A stretch of 64,000 nt of DNA from Afifella sp. IM 167 (GCF_020144925.1 NZ_NSLC01000008.1:155667-219666), one strand, 5' to 3'; positions 1 through 10,798 are shown, counted from the first letter of the stretch. Made by a program: numbers and translations. The notes: generated from the sequence alone by a model not told the origin.

Positions 1-1352
1 CGCCCTTCGTGGAGGAGCCCGAATACGGCTCGCCCATCGTCCTCGCCCTCAAGGACGCCGCCATCGCGGCCGGCATCGCCGCGGCCCTCTTCCTCTTCTT
101 CATCGGCTTTCGCACCGACATCAATCTCGGCGGCCTGGAGCTGACGACCCGCTGGCAGGCCTTCGGCATCTCCATCGTCGCAGTCTTCGTCGGACGCCTC
201 GCCTTCCGCATGCTCTTCTGGGGCTCGCGTCAGAAGGGCGGTCGCTCGCTCGCCACCCGGGCGATCGAGAGCCGCAAGGGCACGCCGCTCTCGGAGCATT
301 TCGCCCGCCATTCCGGCAAGGTCGGGGCCTTCGCGCTCGCCGCGGCGATCGTCTACCCGATCGTAATCCTGTGGGCCTTCCCGCTGAAGGACAAGCAGTT
401 CATCGATCTCGGCATTCTGGTCCTCACCTACATCATGCTCGGCTGGGGCCTGAACATCGTCGTCGGCCTCGCAGGCCTGCTCGACCTCGGCTACGTCGCC
501 TTCTACGCGGTCGGCGCCTATTCCTTCGCACTCTTTGCCCAGTATTTCGATGTCGGCTTCTGGTTCGCGCTGCCCGTGGCGGGCCTCCTCGCTGCCTGCT
601 GGGGCATCATTCTCGGCTTTCCGGTGCTGCGCCTGCGCGGCGACTATCTGGCGATCGTCACGCTCGCCTTCGGCGAGATCATCCGCATCGTCCTGCTCAA
701 CTGGTACACCTTCACAGGCGGGCCGGACGGCATCTCCGGCATTCCGGACCCGACCTTCTTCGGCCTCGCCTTCGCCCGCGGCGATGACAACCTGCCCGGC
801 CTGCTCGGCCTCAAATACGATTCCGCCTACAAGCAGGCCTACTTTTTCTACATCATCCTGCTCCTGGCGATGATCACCAACTTCGTCACCATGCGGCTCA
901 GAAAGCTGCCGCTCGGCCGGGCATGGGAGGCGCTGCGCGAGGACGAGATCGCCTGCCGCTCGCTCGGCATCAACACGACCAACACCAAGCTCACCGCCTT
1001 CGCCATCGGCGCCATGTTCGGCGGCTTCGCGGGCTCCTTCTTCGCCACGCGACAGGGCTTCATCTCGCCGGAAAGCTTCACCTTCATGGAATCGGCGCTT
1101 ATCCTCGCCATCGTCGTCCTTGGCGGCCTCGGCTCGCAGATGGGCGTCGTCATCGCCTCCATCGTGATGATCGGCGGCTTTGAGCTCTTCCGCGACCTTG
1201 CCGAGTACCGCATGCTGATCTTCGGCCTGTTGATGGTGATCATCATGGTCTGGCGCCCGCGCGGCCTCATCGCCACGCGCGATCCCTCCGCCATCCTCAA
1301 GCAGCGACAATCGATCTCGGCCGACATGGTCGCGCAGGGCGAGGGCCACTGA
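1..1352 (+). CDS. livM: Branched-chain amino-acid ABC transporter permease LivM (5' end outside the window)
   Basis: Inner-membrane permease of the high-affinity branched-chain amino-acid importer; it pairs with LivH, presumably encoded just upstream of the window. The frame is open to the left edge from base 3. A GTG at base 9 would give 447 residues, but the true start probably lies further left. There are many hydrophobic segments, and the central part (LGWGLNIVVGLAGLLDLGYV, then FGEIIRIVLLNWY) is the classic LivM transmembrane core with a cytoplasmic coupling region. The stop overlaps the livG start (TGATG), so translation is probably coupled. Family assignment is secure; the N-terminus is not. 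Confidence 0.93.
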   Translation, partial: PFVEEPEYGSPIVLALKDAAIAAGIAAALFLFFIGFRTDINLGGLELTTRWQAFGISIVAVFVGRLAFRMLFWGSRQKGGRSLATRAIESRKGTPLSEHFARHSGKVGAFALAAAIVYPIVILWAFPLKDKQFIDLGILVLTYIMLGWGLNIVVGLAGLLDLGYVAFYAVGAYSFALFAQYFDVGFWFALPVAGLLAACWGIILGFPVLRLRGDYLAIVTLAFGEIIRIVLLNWYTFTGGPDGISGIPDPTFFGLAFARGDDNLPGLLGLKYDSAYKQAYFFYIILLLAMITNFVTMRLRKLPLGRAWEALREDEIACRSLGINTTNTKLTAFAIGAMFGGFAGSFFATRQGFISPESFTFMESALILAIVVLGGLGSQMGVVIASIVMIGGFELFRDLAEYRMLIFGLLMVIIMVWRPRGLIATRDPSAILKQRQSISADMVAQGEGH

Positions 1353-2364
1353 TGTCGCCCGCCTCCGCCAAGCCCGCCGCGCCGAGCCCGACCCCCGCCG
1401 ATGCCACCCATCGCTGGGAGGTCGATCCGGTCCTCACGGTCGAGCACCTGACGATGCGCTTCGGCGGCCTCGTCGCCGTCGACGACCTCTCCTTCAATGT
1501 CGGGCGCGGCGACATCACCGCCCTGATCGGCCCGAACGGCGCCGGCAAGACGACGGTCTTCAATTGCGTCACCGGCTTCTACAAGCCGACCGAGGGGCGC
1601 ATCGTGATGCGCCACGGCAGGGATGGCGGCGACGAGGCCGTCCGCAAGCTGACGGAGAGCGGCGAGCCCTGGGCGAGGACCGATGCCGGCGGCATCTTCC
1701 TCTTAGAGCGCATGCCGGACTTTCGCATCTCCAAGGAGGCCAAGGTCGCCCGCACCTTCCAGAACATCCGCCTGTTCAGCGGCATGACCGTGCTGGAGAA
1801 CCTCCTCATCGCCCAGCACAACGTGCTGATGGCGGCCTCCGGCTTCACCATCGGCGGCATCTTCAACCTGCCGGGCTTTCGCGCCGCGCGCCAGGCGGCC
1901 ATTGACAAGGCCGTCTACTGGCTGGAGCACACCCGTCTCATCGACCAGGCGGACATCCCGGCGGGCGGCCTGCCCTACGGCGCCCAGCGGCGGCTCGAGA
2001 TTGCCCGTGCCATGTGCACCGAGCCGCACCTTCTGTGCCTCGACGAGCCCGCAGCCGGCCTCAATCCGCGCGAGACGAGCGAACTCAACGAACTCCTGGA
2101 ATTCATCCGCACCGAGGAAGGCACCTCCGTGCTCCTCATCGAGCATGACATGGGCGTGGTGATGGAAATCTCCGACCATGTCGTGGTGCTCGACTACGGC
2201 GAGAAGATCTCCGACGGCTCGGCCGAACGCGTGCGCAACGATCCTTCCGTCATTGCCGCCTATCTCGGCGTCGAAGACGAGGAGGTCGCGGAGGCCGAGG
2301 CCGAGGCGGCGGCCGCCGCGGCCCGTGCCGCCAAAGCGCCGGCCGAAGAGAGCGGGGACCGGCC

Positions 2365-2368
<4 letters not shown>
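1352..2368 (+). CDS. livG: Branched-chain amino-acid ABC transporter ATP-binding protein LivG
   Basis: One of the two ATPase subunits driving the Liv importer at the cytoplasmic face. Walker A is GPNGAGKTT, the signature stretch is LPYGAQRRLEIARAM, and Walker B with its glutamate is LCLDEPAAGLNP; the switch histidine follows in LLIEHDMG. At 338 residues it is longer than the usual 250-290: about 30 extra N-terminal residues precede the ATPase fold, an insert rich in charged residues lies between Walker A and the Q-loop, and the last 30 residues are almost all Ala/Glu/Lys. It overlaps livM by one base and livF by four, as expected for an operon. Confidence 0.95.
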
Positions 2369-3104
<736 letters not shown>

Positions 3105-3108
<4 letters not shown>

Positions 3109-3470
3109 ACATGATCTGGGAAGTTTCGTGGGTCGAGTTCGTCCTGGTCACCGTCGTGCTCGCCGGCATGGCGGCTTTCATGACGGGACGTGCCGTCGCC
3201 ATCACCTGGGGCTCCTGGCTGCGCCTTGCGATCTATATCGCGCTCCTGTCGCTCGCCACCCGCTTCATCCATTACGGCCTTTTCGGCGGCACCTTCCTGC
3301 TGCCGCCGTCGAGCTTCCCGGTTGGCATTCACTACTATCTGGTCGACTACGTGGTGCTCATCGCCATCGCGGCCCTTGGCCGGCAGATGACGCGCGCCCG
3401 CCAGATGGGCGAACAGTACAGTTTCATCTACGACCGCGCCGGCCCGCTCGGCTGGAAGCGCAAGGCCTAG
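3105..3470 (+). CDS. Small membrane protein of the DUF6867 type, liv-associated
   Basis: A 121-residue protein with about three hydrophobic segments (near residues 10-30, 37-58 and 78-95) and a basic C-terminus ending in GWKRKA. I recognise it as the DUF6867 kind of small protein that accompanies liv transporter operons in Rhizobiales; its biochemical role is unknown. Its ATGA overlap with livF argues that it is made in step with the transporter and may be an accessory of the permease complex, which is inference. A 145-base gap separates it from the binding-protein gene. Confidence 0.75.
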
Positions 3471-3615
3471 CCATTGGTAGGGATGCTCGGCAAAGGGCAT
3501 ATCCAACGCGGCCGAAATGGTCTTAGATGACGATGAATTGAGGGGGAACCTCGATACCCGCCGGCGCCCGGGATCATGAGATGATGGCGCCGCTCAAGAC
3601 ATAAGGGAGAGTCCG

Positions 3616-4728
3616 TTGAAGAAAGCATTCTTGGCAGGTGTCGCGATGAGCTTCGCCATGACCAGTGCGGCGTGGGCGGATATCACGATCGCGACGGCTG
3701 GTCCCATGACCGGTCAGTACGCCTCTTTCGGCGAGCAGATGAGGACCGGCGCCGAGCAGGCGGTGGCCGACATCAACGAGGCCGGCGGCGTCCTGGGCGA
3801 AAAGCTCGTTCTGGAAGTGGGCGACGATGCCTGCGATCCGAAGCAGGCCGTTGCCGTGGCCAACCAGATGGCCGGCAAGGGCGTCGTCTTCATGGCCGGG
3901 CATTTCTGCTCCGGTTCCTCGATCCCGGCCTCTGCCGTCTATGCCGAGGAAGGCATCGTGCAGATCTCGCCGGCTTCCACCAACCCGAAGTTCACTGACG
4001 AGCGTCCGAACCCGGATGGCGGCACCTACCGCGTCTGCGGCCGTGACGACCAGCAGGGCGAGGTCGCCGGCCAGTTCATCGCCAAGAACTATCCTGACAC
4101 CAAGGTTGCCATCATCCACGACAAGACCGCCTACGGTAAGGGCCTTGCCGACGAGACCATGGCGGCGATGGAAGCGGCCGGCAAGAAGGCCGACATGTAC
4201 GAGGCCTATACGGCTGGCGAGAAGGACTACACCGCCCTCGTCTCCAAGCTGAAGCAGGAGGGCATCGGCGTCCTCTATGTCGGCGGCTACCATACCGAGG
4301 CCGGCCTGATGGCCCGCCAGATGAAGGATCAGGGCATGGACGTGCAGCTGATCTCCGGTGATGCCCTCGTCACCGACGAGTACTGGGCGATCACCGGCGA
4401 TGCCGGCGAAGGCACGCTGATGACCTTCTCCCCGGATCCGCGCAAGAGCGAGGCGGCTGCCCCGATCGTGAAGAAGCTGGAAGATGCCGGCAAGCCGACC
4501 GAGGGCTACGTCATGTACACCTACGCCGCCATCCAGGCCTGGGCGCAGGCTGCCGAGAAGGCCGGCTCCGCCGAATATGACGCGGTCAACGAGGCGCTGA
4601 ACACCGGCACCTTCGACACGGTCCTCGGCGAGCTCTCCTTCGACGACAAGGGCGACGTCACCCTGCCGGGCTACGTCTTCTATGAGTGGAAGGACGGCAA
4701 GTACGACTATCTGAACGCCGAGAAGTGA
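3616..4728 (+). CDS. livK: Periplasmic branched-chain amino-acid-binding protein (LivK/LivJ type)
   Basis: Solute receptor that delivers leucine, isoleucine or valine (or related amino acids) to the LivHM permease from the periplasm. Start is TTG, chosen because AAGGGAGA lies about 5 bases upstream and the N-terminus is a signal peptide (KKAFLAGVAMSFAMTSAAWA, cut before DITIATAG). The mature part has the type I periplasmic-binding fold hallmark ATAGPMTGQYA and a cysteine pair (DACDP and HFCSGS) typical of Leu/Ile/Val-binding proteins. Length 370 is normal. Codon use is more biased than in its neighbours, fitting an abundant protein. A strong terminator follows. Confidence 0.93.
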   Translation: MKKAFLAGVAMSFAMTSAAWADITIATAGPMTGQYASFGEQMRTGAEQAVADINEAGGVLGEKLVLEVGDDACDPKQAVAVANQMAGKGVVFMAGHFCSGSSIPASAVYAEEGIVQISPASTNPKFTDERPNPDGGTYRVCGRDDQQGEVAGQFIAKNYPDTKVAIIHDKTAYGKGLADETMAAMEAAGKKADMYEAYTAGEKDYTALVSKLKQEGIGVLYVGGYHTEAGLMARQMKDQGMDVQLISGDALVTDEYWAITGDAGEGTLMTFSPDPRKSEAAAPIVKKLEDAGKPTEGYVMYTYAAIQAWAQAAEKAGSAEYDAVNEALNTGTFDTVLGELSFDDKGDVTLPGYVFYEWKDGKYDYLNAEK

Positions 4729-4761
4729 TCGGCTGAGAAGTTAGGGCCCGCAAGGGCCGGA

Positions 4762-4797
4762 AAGCCCCGGCGGCATCCCCGCCGGGGCTTTTCTTTT
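4762..4797 (+). terminator. Intrinsic terminator of the liv operon
   Basis: A 12-bp GC-rich stem (AAGCCCCGGCGG paired with CCGCCGGGGCTT) closes a 5-base loop CATCC and runs into TTTTCTTTT. It lies 34 bases after the livK stop. Confidence 0.9.
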
Positions 4798-4873
4798 GCA
4801 GGGCAGCGAAACGCGGCACGTTCATTCCTTTGGCCTCGCTCCCCGGAAAGGCAGCCCGGCCACGCGCCGATCG

Positions 4874-5260
4874 TCAGATCTGCGCGGCGATCGCGGCCTT
4901 GTCGATGATCGACAGGACGCTCGCGATCCTGCCCTCTCTGAATTCGTAGAAGACATTCTCCTCGAAACGCACCCGTCTCCCATTGACCGGCACACCGAAG
5001 AGCACGCCGACCGGCGTGCAGTCGAATGCGAGGCGGCTGGCGACATGCGGCGGATCGCAGACGAGAAGCTCGATATGGAAGCGAAGGTCCGGGATCGCCC
5101 GAAAGTCGCCTTCCAGCATCGACCGGTAACCGGCGAGCCCAACCCTCTCGCCGTTGTAGCGCACCTCCTCGCCGACATAGCGGCCGAGCTCGTCCCAGTC
5201 CTGGCGGTTGAGGCAGGCGATGTAGCCGCGATAGGCCGCCACAAGCTCATCCCTCTCCAT
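4874..5260 (-). CDS. SnoaL-like / nuclear transport factor 2 family protein
   Basis: A 128-residue single-domain protein with the cone-shaped NTF2-like signature: an N-terminal helix (ELVAAYRGYIACLNRQDWDE), then GLAGYRSMLEGDFRAIPDLRF, then strands ending in EENVFYEFREGRIASV. This order is typical of SnoaL-like ester cyclases and related small enzymes or ligand-binding proteins; substrate unknown. Start is the ATG at 5260, preceded by GGGGAAAG; an in-frame GTG at 5275 would add five residues. The same frame stays open far upstream, but that part lies opposite the P1 peptidase gene and does not look like protein. It stands alone, convergent with the liv operon. Confidence 0.75.
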   Translation of the reverse strand: MERDELVAAYRGYIACLNRQDWDELGRYVGEEVRYNGERVGLAGYRSMLEGDFRAIPDLRFHIELLVCDPPHVASRLAFDCTPVGVLFGVPVNGRRVRFEENVFYEFREGRIASVLSIIDKAAIAAQI

Positions 5261-5413
5261 CGCTTTCCCCGTCACATCGTCCCATCGCGACCCTAGCAGC
5301 GCGGCGCGGCCACGCAACGCGGCTCGCGCCGCAGCAAGGGTGACGCTCCCCTCCACCCGGCATCGCTTTAAGGAGGCTTTTCTTTTTGGCCTTTGCCGGC
5401 TTTGATCCCGGCC

Positions 5414-6451
5414 ATGCGACAAGCCCCCCCTTCCTCCGCCGAACCCATGCCCGCCGGCCTCGAGATCGGCCATGCCGACGATGCGGCGCTCAAATCCGGC
5501 GTCACCGTCATCCTGCCCGAGGCCCCGGCGGTCATGAGCGCCCATGTCGCCGGCGGCGCGCCGGGAACGCGCGAGACCGAGCTCTCCCGTCCCGAAGCCA
5601 CGGTGCCGGCTGTCGACGCCGTGGTGCTCTCCGGCGGCTCCGCCTTCGGCCTTGCCGCCGCCGACGGCGTCATGCGCTTTCTCGCCGAGAAGGGCCGCGG
5701 CTTCGCCGTCGCCGGCTTCACGGTACCGATCGTGCCGGCGGCGATCCTCTTCGACCTCGCCAATGGCGGCGACAAGGCGTTCCTGCCCGCTCCCGGCCGC
5801 CCCGGCGCGGAAAACCCCTACCCTGCCCTCGCCCGCCGCGCCTGCGAGGCCGCGAGCCCGGCCACCCGCGACGGCACGCTCGGCGCCGGCGCCGGCGCGA
5901 CCACGGCCAACCTCAAGGGCGGCTTCGGCCATGCCGGCGCAAGACTCTCCAGCGGCGCCACGCTCGCCGCTTTCGTCGCCGTCAACGCCGTCGGCCGCGT
6001 CACCCTCGGCGCCGGACCGCATTTCCGCGCCGCCCCTTTTGAGCGGGGAAACGAGTTCGGCGGCCTCGGCTTCCCCGAAAAAATGCCGGCGGATGCGGCA
6101 GAACCGGTCACCAAGCTTTCCCCCGCGCCGGGCGGCAACACCACCGTCGCAGTCGTCGCCACGGACCTCGCCCTCACCAAGGCCGAGGCCAAGCGCCTCG
6201 CCATCGCCGCCCATGACGGGCTGGCGCTTGCCATCTATCCCGCCCACACGCCCCTCGACGGCGACACGGTCTTCGCCCTTTCCACGGGAAAGGTTGAGGC
6301 GGCGGAGGCCGAGAGGCTCGCCCTCCTCACCGAGGCATGCGCCGCCGCCGCCGCCACGCTCGCCCGAGCCATCGCCCGCGCCGTTCATGCCGCCACCCCC
6401 GCCCCGGGCGATACGAAGCCGACATGGGGGCAGCTCTTCGATACCGATTGA
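5414..6451 (+). CDS. P1 family peptidase (DmpA/peptidase S58-like, N-terminal nucleophile)
   Basis: Member of the DmpA-like family of self-cleaving aminopeptidases and amidases. The family marks are VLSGGSAFGLAAADGVM, the glycine-rich GAGAGATTANLKGGFG, and PGGNTTVAVVATD, where precursors are cut between Asn and Thr so that Thr (residue 243 from this start) becomes the nucleophile; the cleavage itself is inferred from the family. Length is 345 residues from ATG 5414. An upstream TTG at 5393 and an internal ATG at 5447 are alternatives; AAGGAGG at 5370 favours an upstream start, though the spacing is long. No export signal is evident. The substrate is unknown. Confidence 0.82.
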   Translation: MRQAPPSSAEPMPAGLEIGHADDAALKSGVTVILPEAPAVMSAHVAGGAPGTRETELSRPEATVPAVDAVVLSGGSAFGLAAADGVMRFLAEKGRGFAVAGFTVPIVPAAILFDLANGGDKAFLPAPGRPGAENPYPALARRACEAASPATRDGTLGAGAGATTANLKGGFGHAGARLSSGATLAAFVAVNAVGRVTLGAGPHFRAAPFERGNEFGGLGFPEKMPADAAEPVTKLSPAPGGNTTVAVVATDLALTKAEAKRLAIAAHDGLALAIYPAHTPLDGDTVFALSTGKVEAAEAERLALLTEACAAAAATLARAIARAVHAATPAPGDTKPTWGQLFDTD

Positions 6452-6496
6452 GCCGGATGGCCCGGCGGGGCTAGTTTTCGGCTGAAGGAAAAATCG

Positions 6497-6985
6497 ATGA
6501 TTCAGCGCCCGCAGGACACAGAGCTCGATCCCGGCGAGATTCGCATCCTGCGGATCATGCAGCGCGACGCCTCGCTCTCCGTCGCCGAGATCGCCCGCGA
6601 GGCGGGGATGAGCCAGACGCCGGCCTGGCGGCGCATCAAGCGGCTGAAGGAGGCCGGCATCATCCGCGCCGTTGTGGCGCTGGTGGAGCGCGACGCCGTC
6701 GGCCTCGATTTCGTCGCCTACGCCTTCGTCAAGCTCGGCGTGCCGAGCCGGCAGAACATGGAAAAGTTCGATCGCCTCGTAAATTCCTGGCCGGAGGTGC
6801 TGGTCTGCGAGCGCGTCACCGGCGCGGTCGACTATCTGTTGAAGATCGTCACCAACGACATCCACACCTACGACTGGTTCCTGCGCTCCAAGCTCCTCGA
6901 CAACGACCTCGTCACCGACGTCCAGTCGCGCATCGTCGTCGCCACGGTGAAGGACACGCCGTCATTGCCGATCCGCGAGGCGTGA
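6497..6985 (+). CDS. Lrp/AsnC family transcriptional regulator
   Basis: A 162-residue feast/famine regulator. The N-terminal AsnC-type winged helix-turn-helix covers about residues 12-60 (LSVAEIAREAGMSQTPAWRR is the recognition unit), and the C-terminal RAM ligand-binding and oligomerisation domain follows (VLVCERVTGAVDYLLKIV, then a C-terminal strand with LVTDVQSRIVVATVK). Such proteins usually sense an amino acid and bind DNA as octamers or hexadecamers. It lies 45 bases after the P1 peptidase on the same strand; peptidase plus amino-acid sensor suggests peptide or amino-acid catabolism, which is inference. Target genes are unknown. Confidence 0.9.
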   Translation: MIQRPQDTELDPGEIRILRIMQRDASLSVAEIAREAGMSQTPAWRRIKRLKEAGIIRAVVALVERDAVGLDFVAYAFVKLGVPSRQNMEKFDRLVNSWPEVLVCERVTGAVDYLLKIVTNDIHTYDWFLRSKLLDNDLVTDVQSRIVVATVKDTPSLPIREA

Positions 6986-7113
6986 GATGGGGGCGGAGCC
7001 GCTGACCGGGGCGCCCGCCGCGCGGCATCGACGCTGCCTCTGCGAACGCCAGCCTCATTGCCCCCTCCGCCCTCGCCCTCTAAACAGCGGGCGAGAAGGA
7101 GCCCGCCCGAAAA

Positions 7114-8421
7114 ATGATTCCGCGTTACGCCCGCCCCGAGATGGTGGCGATCTGGTCGCCCGAAACGAAATTCCGCATCTGGTTCGAGATCGAGGCGCAT
7201 GCCCTCTCCGCCATGGCCGAGATGGGCCGCGTCCCGAAGGAGGCCGCGAAGACCGTCTGGGAAAAGGGCGGCGCCGCCACCTTCGACGTGGAGCGCATCG
7301 ACGCCATCGAGCGGGAGGTGAAGCACGACGTCATCGCCTTCCTCACCCATCTCGCCGAGATCGTCGGGCCGGAGGCGCGCTTCGTCCATCAGGGCATGAC
7401 CTCGTCGGATGTCCTCGACACCTGCCTTTCGGTGCAACTCGCCCGCGCCGCCGACATCCTGCTCGCCGATCTCGACCGGCTGCTCGAGGCGCTGAAGGCC
7501 CGCGCCTACGAGCACAAGATGACGCCGACCATCGGACGCTCGCATGGCATCCATGCCGAGCCGACCACCTTCGGCGTCAAGCTCGCCAGCGCCTATGCCG
7601 AATTCGCCCGGGGCCGCGAGCGGCTTGTGGCGGCCCGCGAAGAGATCGCCACCTGCGCCATCTCCGGCGCCGTCGGCACCTTTGCCAACATCGACCCGAA
7701 GGTGGAGGAATACGTCGCCGAGAAGATGGGCCTGACGCCGGAGCCCGTCTCCACGCAGGTGATCCCGCGCGACCGGCACGCCGCCTTCTTCGCAGCGCTG
7801 GCCATCATCGCCTCCTCCATGGAGCGGCTGGCGACCGAGGTCCGCCATCTGCAGCGCACCGAGGTGCTGGAGGCCGAGGAATATTTCTCGCCCGGCCAGA
7901 AGGGCTCCTCCGCGATGCCGCACAAGCGCAATCCGGTCCTTTCGGAAAACATCACCGGCCTTGCCCGCATGGTGCGATCCTATGCGCTGCCGGCGATGGA
8001 GAACGTCGCCCTCTGGCACGAGCGCGACATCTCCCATTCCTCCGTCGAGCGCATGATCGGCCCGGACGCCACGGTGACGCTCGATTTCGCCCTCGCCCGC
8101 CTCGCCGGCCTCGTCGAAAAGCTCGTCGTCTATCCCGAGAGGATGAGGGGCAATCTCGACAGGCTCTCGGGCCTCCACAATTCGCAGCGCATCATGCTGG
8201 CGCTGACCCAGGCCGGCGCCTCGCGCGAGGATGCCTACAGGCTCGTCCAGAGCCACGCCATGAAGACCTGGGAGCGCGGCGCCGACTTCCTGTCGGAGTT
8301 GAAGGCCGACCCGGAAGTGACTCAGAAGATTCCCGCTTCCGAGCTCGAGGCGATGTTCGACCTCGACTATCACCTGAAGCATGTCGACACGATCTTCGAC
8401 CGCGTCTTCGGGGCCGCCTGA
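7114..8421 (+). CDS. purB: Adenylosuccinate lyase PurB
   Basis: Cytosolic fumarase/aspartase-superfamily enzyme that releases fumarate twice in purine synthesis (SAICAR to AICAR, and adenylosuccinate to AMP). The superfamily signature KGSSAMPHKRNP is present, with the catalytic-site stretches TSSDVLDTC and GRSHGIHAEPTTFG; 435 residues is typical. The start MIPRYARPEMVAIWS is the usual alphaproteobacterial N-terminus. It heads the purine block although purC begins 3.7 kb away, and is followed after 9 bases by a hydrolase gene. Confidence 0.97.
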   Translation: MIPRYARPEMVAIWSPETKFRIWFEIEAHALSAMAEMGRVPKEAAKTVWEKGGAATFDVERIDAIEREVKHDVIAFLTHLAEIVGPEARFVHQGMTSSDVLDTCLSVQLARAADILLADLDRLLEALKARAYEHKMTPTIGRSHGIHAEPTTFGVKLASAYAEFARGRERLVAAREEIATCAISGAVGTFANIDPKVEEYVAEKMGLTPEPVSTQVIPRDRHAAFFAALAIIASSMERLATEVRHLQRTEVLEAEEYFSPGQKGSSAMPHKRNPVLSENITGLARMVRSYALPAMENVALWHERDISHSSVERMIGPDATVTLDFALARLAGLVEKLVVYPERMRGNLDRLSGLHNSQRIMLALTQAGASREDAYRLVQSHAMKTWERGADFLSELKADPEVTQKIPASELEAMFDLDYHLKHVDTIFDRVFGAA

Positions 8422-8430
8422 CCTGCCGCG

Positions 8431-8979
8431 ATGAAAGCGCGCGAAGCCGACATCCTCATCCATCCGGGCCTTTTCGGCGGCGCGCCGGGCAACTGGTACA
8501 ACCGCTGGACCGCCCGGCTGGCGACGGCCGAGACGATCGAGCAGGACTTTTCCAATCCCGACCTGGAGATGTGGACGGCGAACGTCCTCGCCGCCGTGCA
8601 TCTGGCAAAGCGCCCCGTCGTCCTCATCGGCCATTCCGCGGGCGCGCTGACGCTGGTCCATGCCGCCCGCCATCTCGCCGACGGCCCGGTCAAGGCCGCC
8701 TTCCTCGTCGCCCCTCCCGATTTCGAGAACGGCGCCGCATCGCTCGCGGGCGCACAAAACTTCCTGCCGGTGCCGCGCGATCCGCTGCCCTTCCCCTCCA
8801 TCCTCGTCGCCAGCCGCGACGATCCCTACTGCGATGTCGCCGTCGCCGAGGACTGGGCGAACGCCTGGGGCTCCCTCTTCATCGATGCCGGCAATTCAGG
8901 CCATCTCAACGACGATTCCGGCCATGGGCCCTGGCCGGAAGGGCTGATGGTCTTCGCCCGGATGATGAGCCGGCTCTAG
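8431..8979 (+). CDS. RBBP9/YdeN family alpha/beta hydrolase
   Basis: A compact 182-residue serine hydrolase. The nucleophile elbow is GHSAGA, the acid is probably in ASRDDPYC, and the base is the histidine in GNSGHLN, the order and spacing typical of the RBBP9/YdeN family. No signal peptide, so cytosolic. It begins 9 bases after purB and is probably cotranscribed with it. Substrate unknown; small esterases of this family have poorly defined physiological roles. Confidence 0.85.
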   Translation: MKAREADILIHPGLFGGAPGNWYNRWTARLATAETIEQDFSNPDLEMWTANVLAAVHLAKRPVVLIGHSAGALTLVHAARHLADGPVKAAFLVAPPDFENGAASLAGAQNFLPVPRDPLPFPSILVASRDDPYCDVAVAEDWANAWGSLFIDAGNSGHLNDDSGHGPWPEGLMVFARMMSRL

Positions 8980-9143
8980 CCTCGGTTCTTTAGACGTCTA
9001 TATAAATGTTGGAAAAACAACGGCTTAGCGTCACACACCTGTAGCTGGCCTCTCCTAATCGGAAATCGGCGACCCTTGCTCGCGTCGCGCCCGCGGCGTG
9101 CAGCGCTCCCTTTCTGATCCGGTCGCCGGAGGGACAGTGAGCG

Positions 9144-10760
9144 ATGACGGCAGAAGCTGAAGCGAGCGGGCCCGCCCCGCAAACCTCACCCGAGGCATCC
9201 GACGGACTTTCCTGGCTGAGCATCGTCTTCGGGGCGCTGCTGCTTGCCGTGACCGCGTATTTTCTCTTCTGGGCGCAGGGATACACCGAAGGCCATCGCA
9301 ACGTCGCCCTCGTCCTGGCGACGGTGTTTGGCGTCTTCATGGCTTTCAATATAGGCGGCAACGATGTCGCCAATTCCTTCGGCACCAGCGTCGGGGCCGG
9401 TACCCTGACGATACGCCAGGCGCTCGCCATCGCCGCGATCTTCGAGGTTTCCGGCGCCGTGATCGCCGGCGGCGCGGTCACCGACACCATCCGCGGCGGC
9501 ATCGTCGATCTCGGACAGATCGATATCGCTCCGGCCGACTTCGTCTACATCATGATGTCGGCGCTGATCGCGGCGGCACTTTGGCTGCTCTTTGCCACGA
9601 GCCGCGGCTATCCGGTCTCCACCACCCATTCGATCGTCGGCGCCATCGTCGGCAGCTCCATCGCGCTCGGCATCCTGATGGACAGCACCGACACCGCCTA
9701 TTCCCTTGTTCAGTGGAGAAAGGTCGGCGAGATCGTCATTTCCTGGGTGCTGTCGCCTCTTCTCGGCGGGGCTGTAGCCTACCTTCTCTTCTGGCAGATC
9801 AAGAAGCGCATCCTCACCTACAACGACGCCGCCGCGGCCGAACTCGACCGGATCCGTGAGGCGAAGGTCCGCCACAACAAGGCGCACAAGGCGGCCTTCG
9901 AGCGTCTCTCGGAAATCCAGCAGATCTCCTACACCCACGCCATGACGCGCGACATGCAGATCCTCAACGACAGCGATTTCAGGCCGGAGGATCTGGAGAC
10001 CGACTACTACCGGGGTCTGCAACGCATCGAGAGCGAGCGCGAAAGCATCCGCCCGCACCGTGCGCTGGAAAAGCTCGTGCCTCCCATCGCCGCCGCCGCG
10101 GCGGTCGTCATTGCGGGCGTGCTTCTCCTCAAGGGGCTGGGGCACATGGAGCTCGGCCTCAGCCTCGTTCAGGATATCCTTATCGTCACGATGGCGGGCG
10201 GTGCCGTCTGGATGGCGGTGTTCGTCTTCGCCAAGCTCCTGAAATCGCAGCCGCTCGGCCGCGCCACCTTCCTGCTCTTCAGCTGGATGCAGGTCTTCAC
10301 CGCAGCAGGCTTCGCCTTCAGCCACGGCTCCAACGATATCGCCAACGCCATCGGTCCCTTCGCGGCGATCCTTGACGTCCTGAGGACGGGCAATGTCGGC
10401 CAGGACGCACCGGTGCCGGCGCTTGCCATGATCACCTTCGGCGTCGCCCTGGTCGCCGGCCTGTGGTTCATCGGCAAGCATGTCATCCGCACCGTCGGGC
10501 ACAACCTGACGCGCATGCATCCGGCCTCCGGCTTTTCCGCCGAGCTTTCCGCATCCGCCGTCGTCCTGCTCGCCTCCATCCTCGGCCTGCCGGTCTCCAG
10601 CACGCACATCCTGATCGGGGCCGTGCTCGGTATCGGCCTCGTGAACCGCAGCACCAACTGGAAGCTGATGCGCCCGATCGCCTTCGCCTGGATCGTCACA
10701 CTGCCCGCAGCGGCCGCGCTCTCGGCGGCCGCGTTCCTCGCGCTGCGCGTGATGCTCTGA
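9144..10760 (+). CDS. PiT family inorganic phosphate transporter
   Basis: Inner-membrane phosphate symporter. Both halves carry the PiT signature: [19 protein letters not shown] near residue 70 and [18 protein letters not shown] near residue 395. The two membrane halves are separated by a hydrophilic stretch of roughly 100 residues (about 220-310), giving 538 residues, which fits the longer PiT group. The start follows GGAGGGACAGTGAGCG. The 164 bases upstream are AT-richer than the surroundings, but I found no convincing Pho box there. A stem-loop follows the stop. Confidence 0.93.
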   Translation: MTAEAEASGPAPQTSPEASDGLSWLSIVFGALLLAVTAYFLFWAQGYTEGHRNVALVLATVFGVFMAFNIGGNDVANSFGTSVGAGTLTIRQALAIAAIFEVSGAVIAGGAVTDTIRGGIVDLGQIDIAPADFVYIMMSALIAAALWLLFATSRGYPVSTTHSIVGAIVGSSIALGILMDSTDTAYSLVQWRKVGEIVISWVLSPLLGGAVAYLLFWQIKKRILTYNDAAAAELDRIREAKVRHNKAHKAAFERLSEIQQISYTHAMTRDMQILNDSDFRPEDLETDYYRGLQRIESERESIRPHRALEKLVPPIAAAAAVVIAGVLLLKGLGHMELGLSLVQDILIVTMAGGAVWMAVFVFAKLLKSQPLGRATFLLFSWMQVFTAAGFAFSHGSNDIANAIGPFAAILDVLRTGNVGQDAPVPALAMITFGVALVAGLWFIGKHVIRTVGHNLTRMHPASGFSAELSASAVVLLASILGLPVSSTHILIGAVLGIGLVNRSTNWKLMRPIAFAWIVTLPAAAALSAAAFLALRVML

Positions 10761-10776
10761 AATCCGTCTCCGGGGT

Positions 10777-10797
10777 CGGCGGCGCGGGGCGCCGCCG
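10777..10797. terminator. Stem-loop between convergent genes (possible terminator)
   Basis: A perfect 9-bp stem (CGGCGGCGC with GCGCCGCCG) closes a GGG loop between the PiT gene and the convergent aldolase gene. There is no U-tract on either strand, so any terminator role is weak or factor-dependent. Its right arm nearly reaches the aldolase stop codon. Confidence 0.4.
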
Positions 10798-10798
10798 G

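Noticed and set aside
5261..6865. Minus-strand frame running upstream of the SnoaL-like gene
   Set aside because: Opposite the P1 peptidase gene; glycine-rich nonsense with no motif. Only the part below 5260 looks like protein.
8980..9143. Pho box upstream of the PiT gene
   Set aside because: No pair of CTGTCA-like half-sites with 11-bp spacing; the best stretch (CGTCACACACCTGTAG) is too poor.
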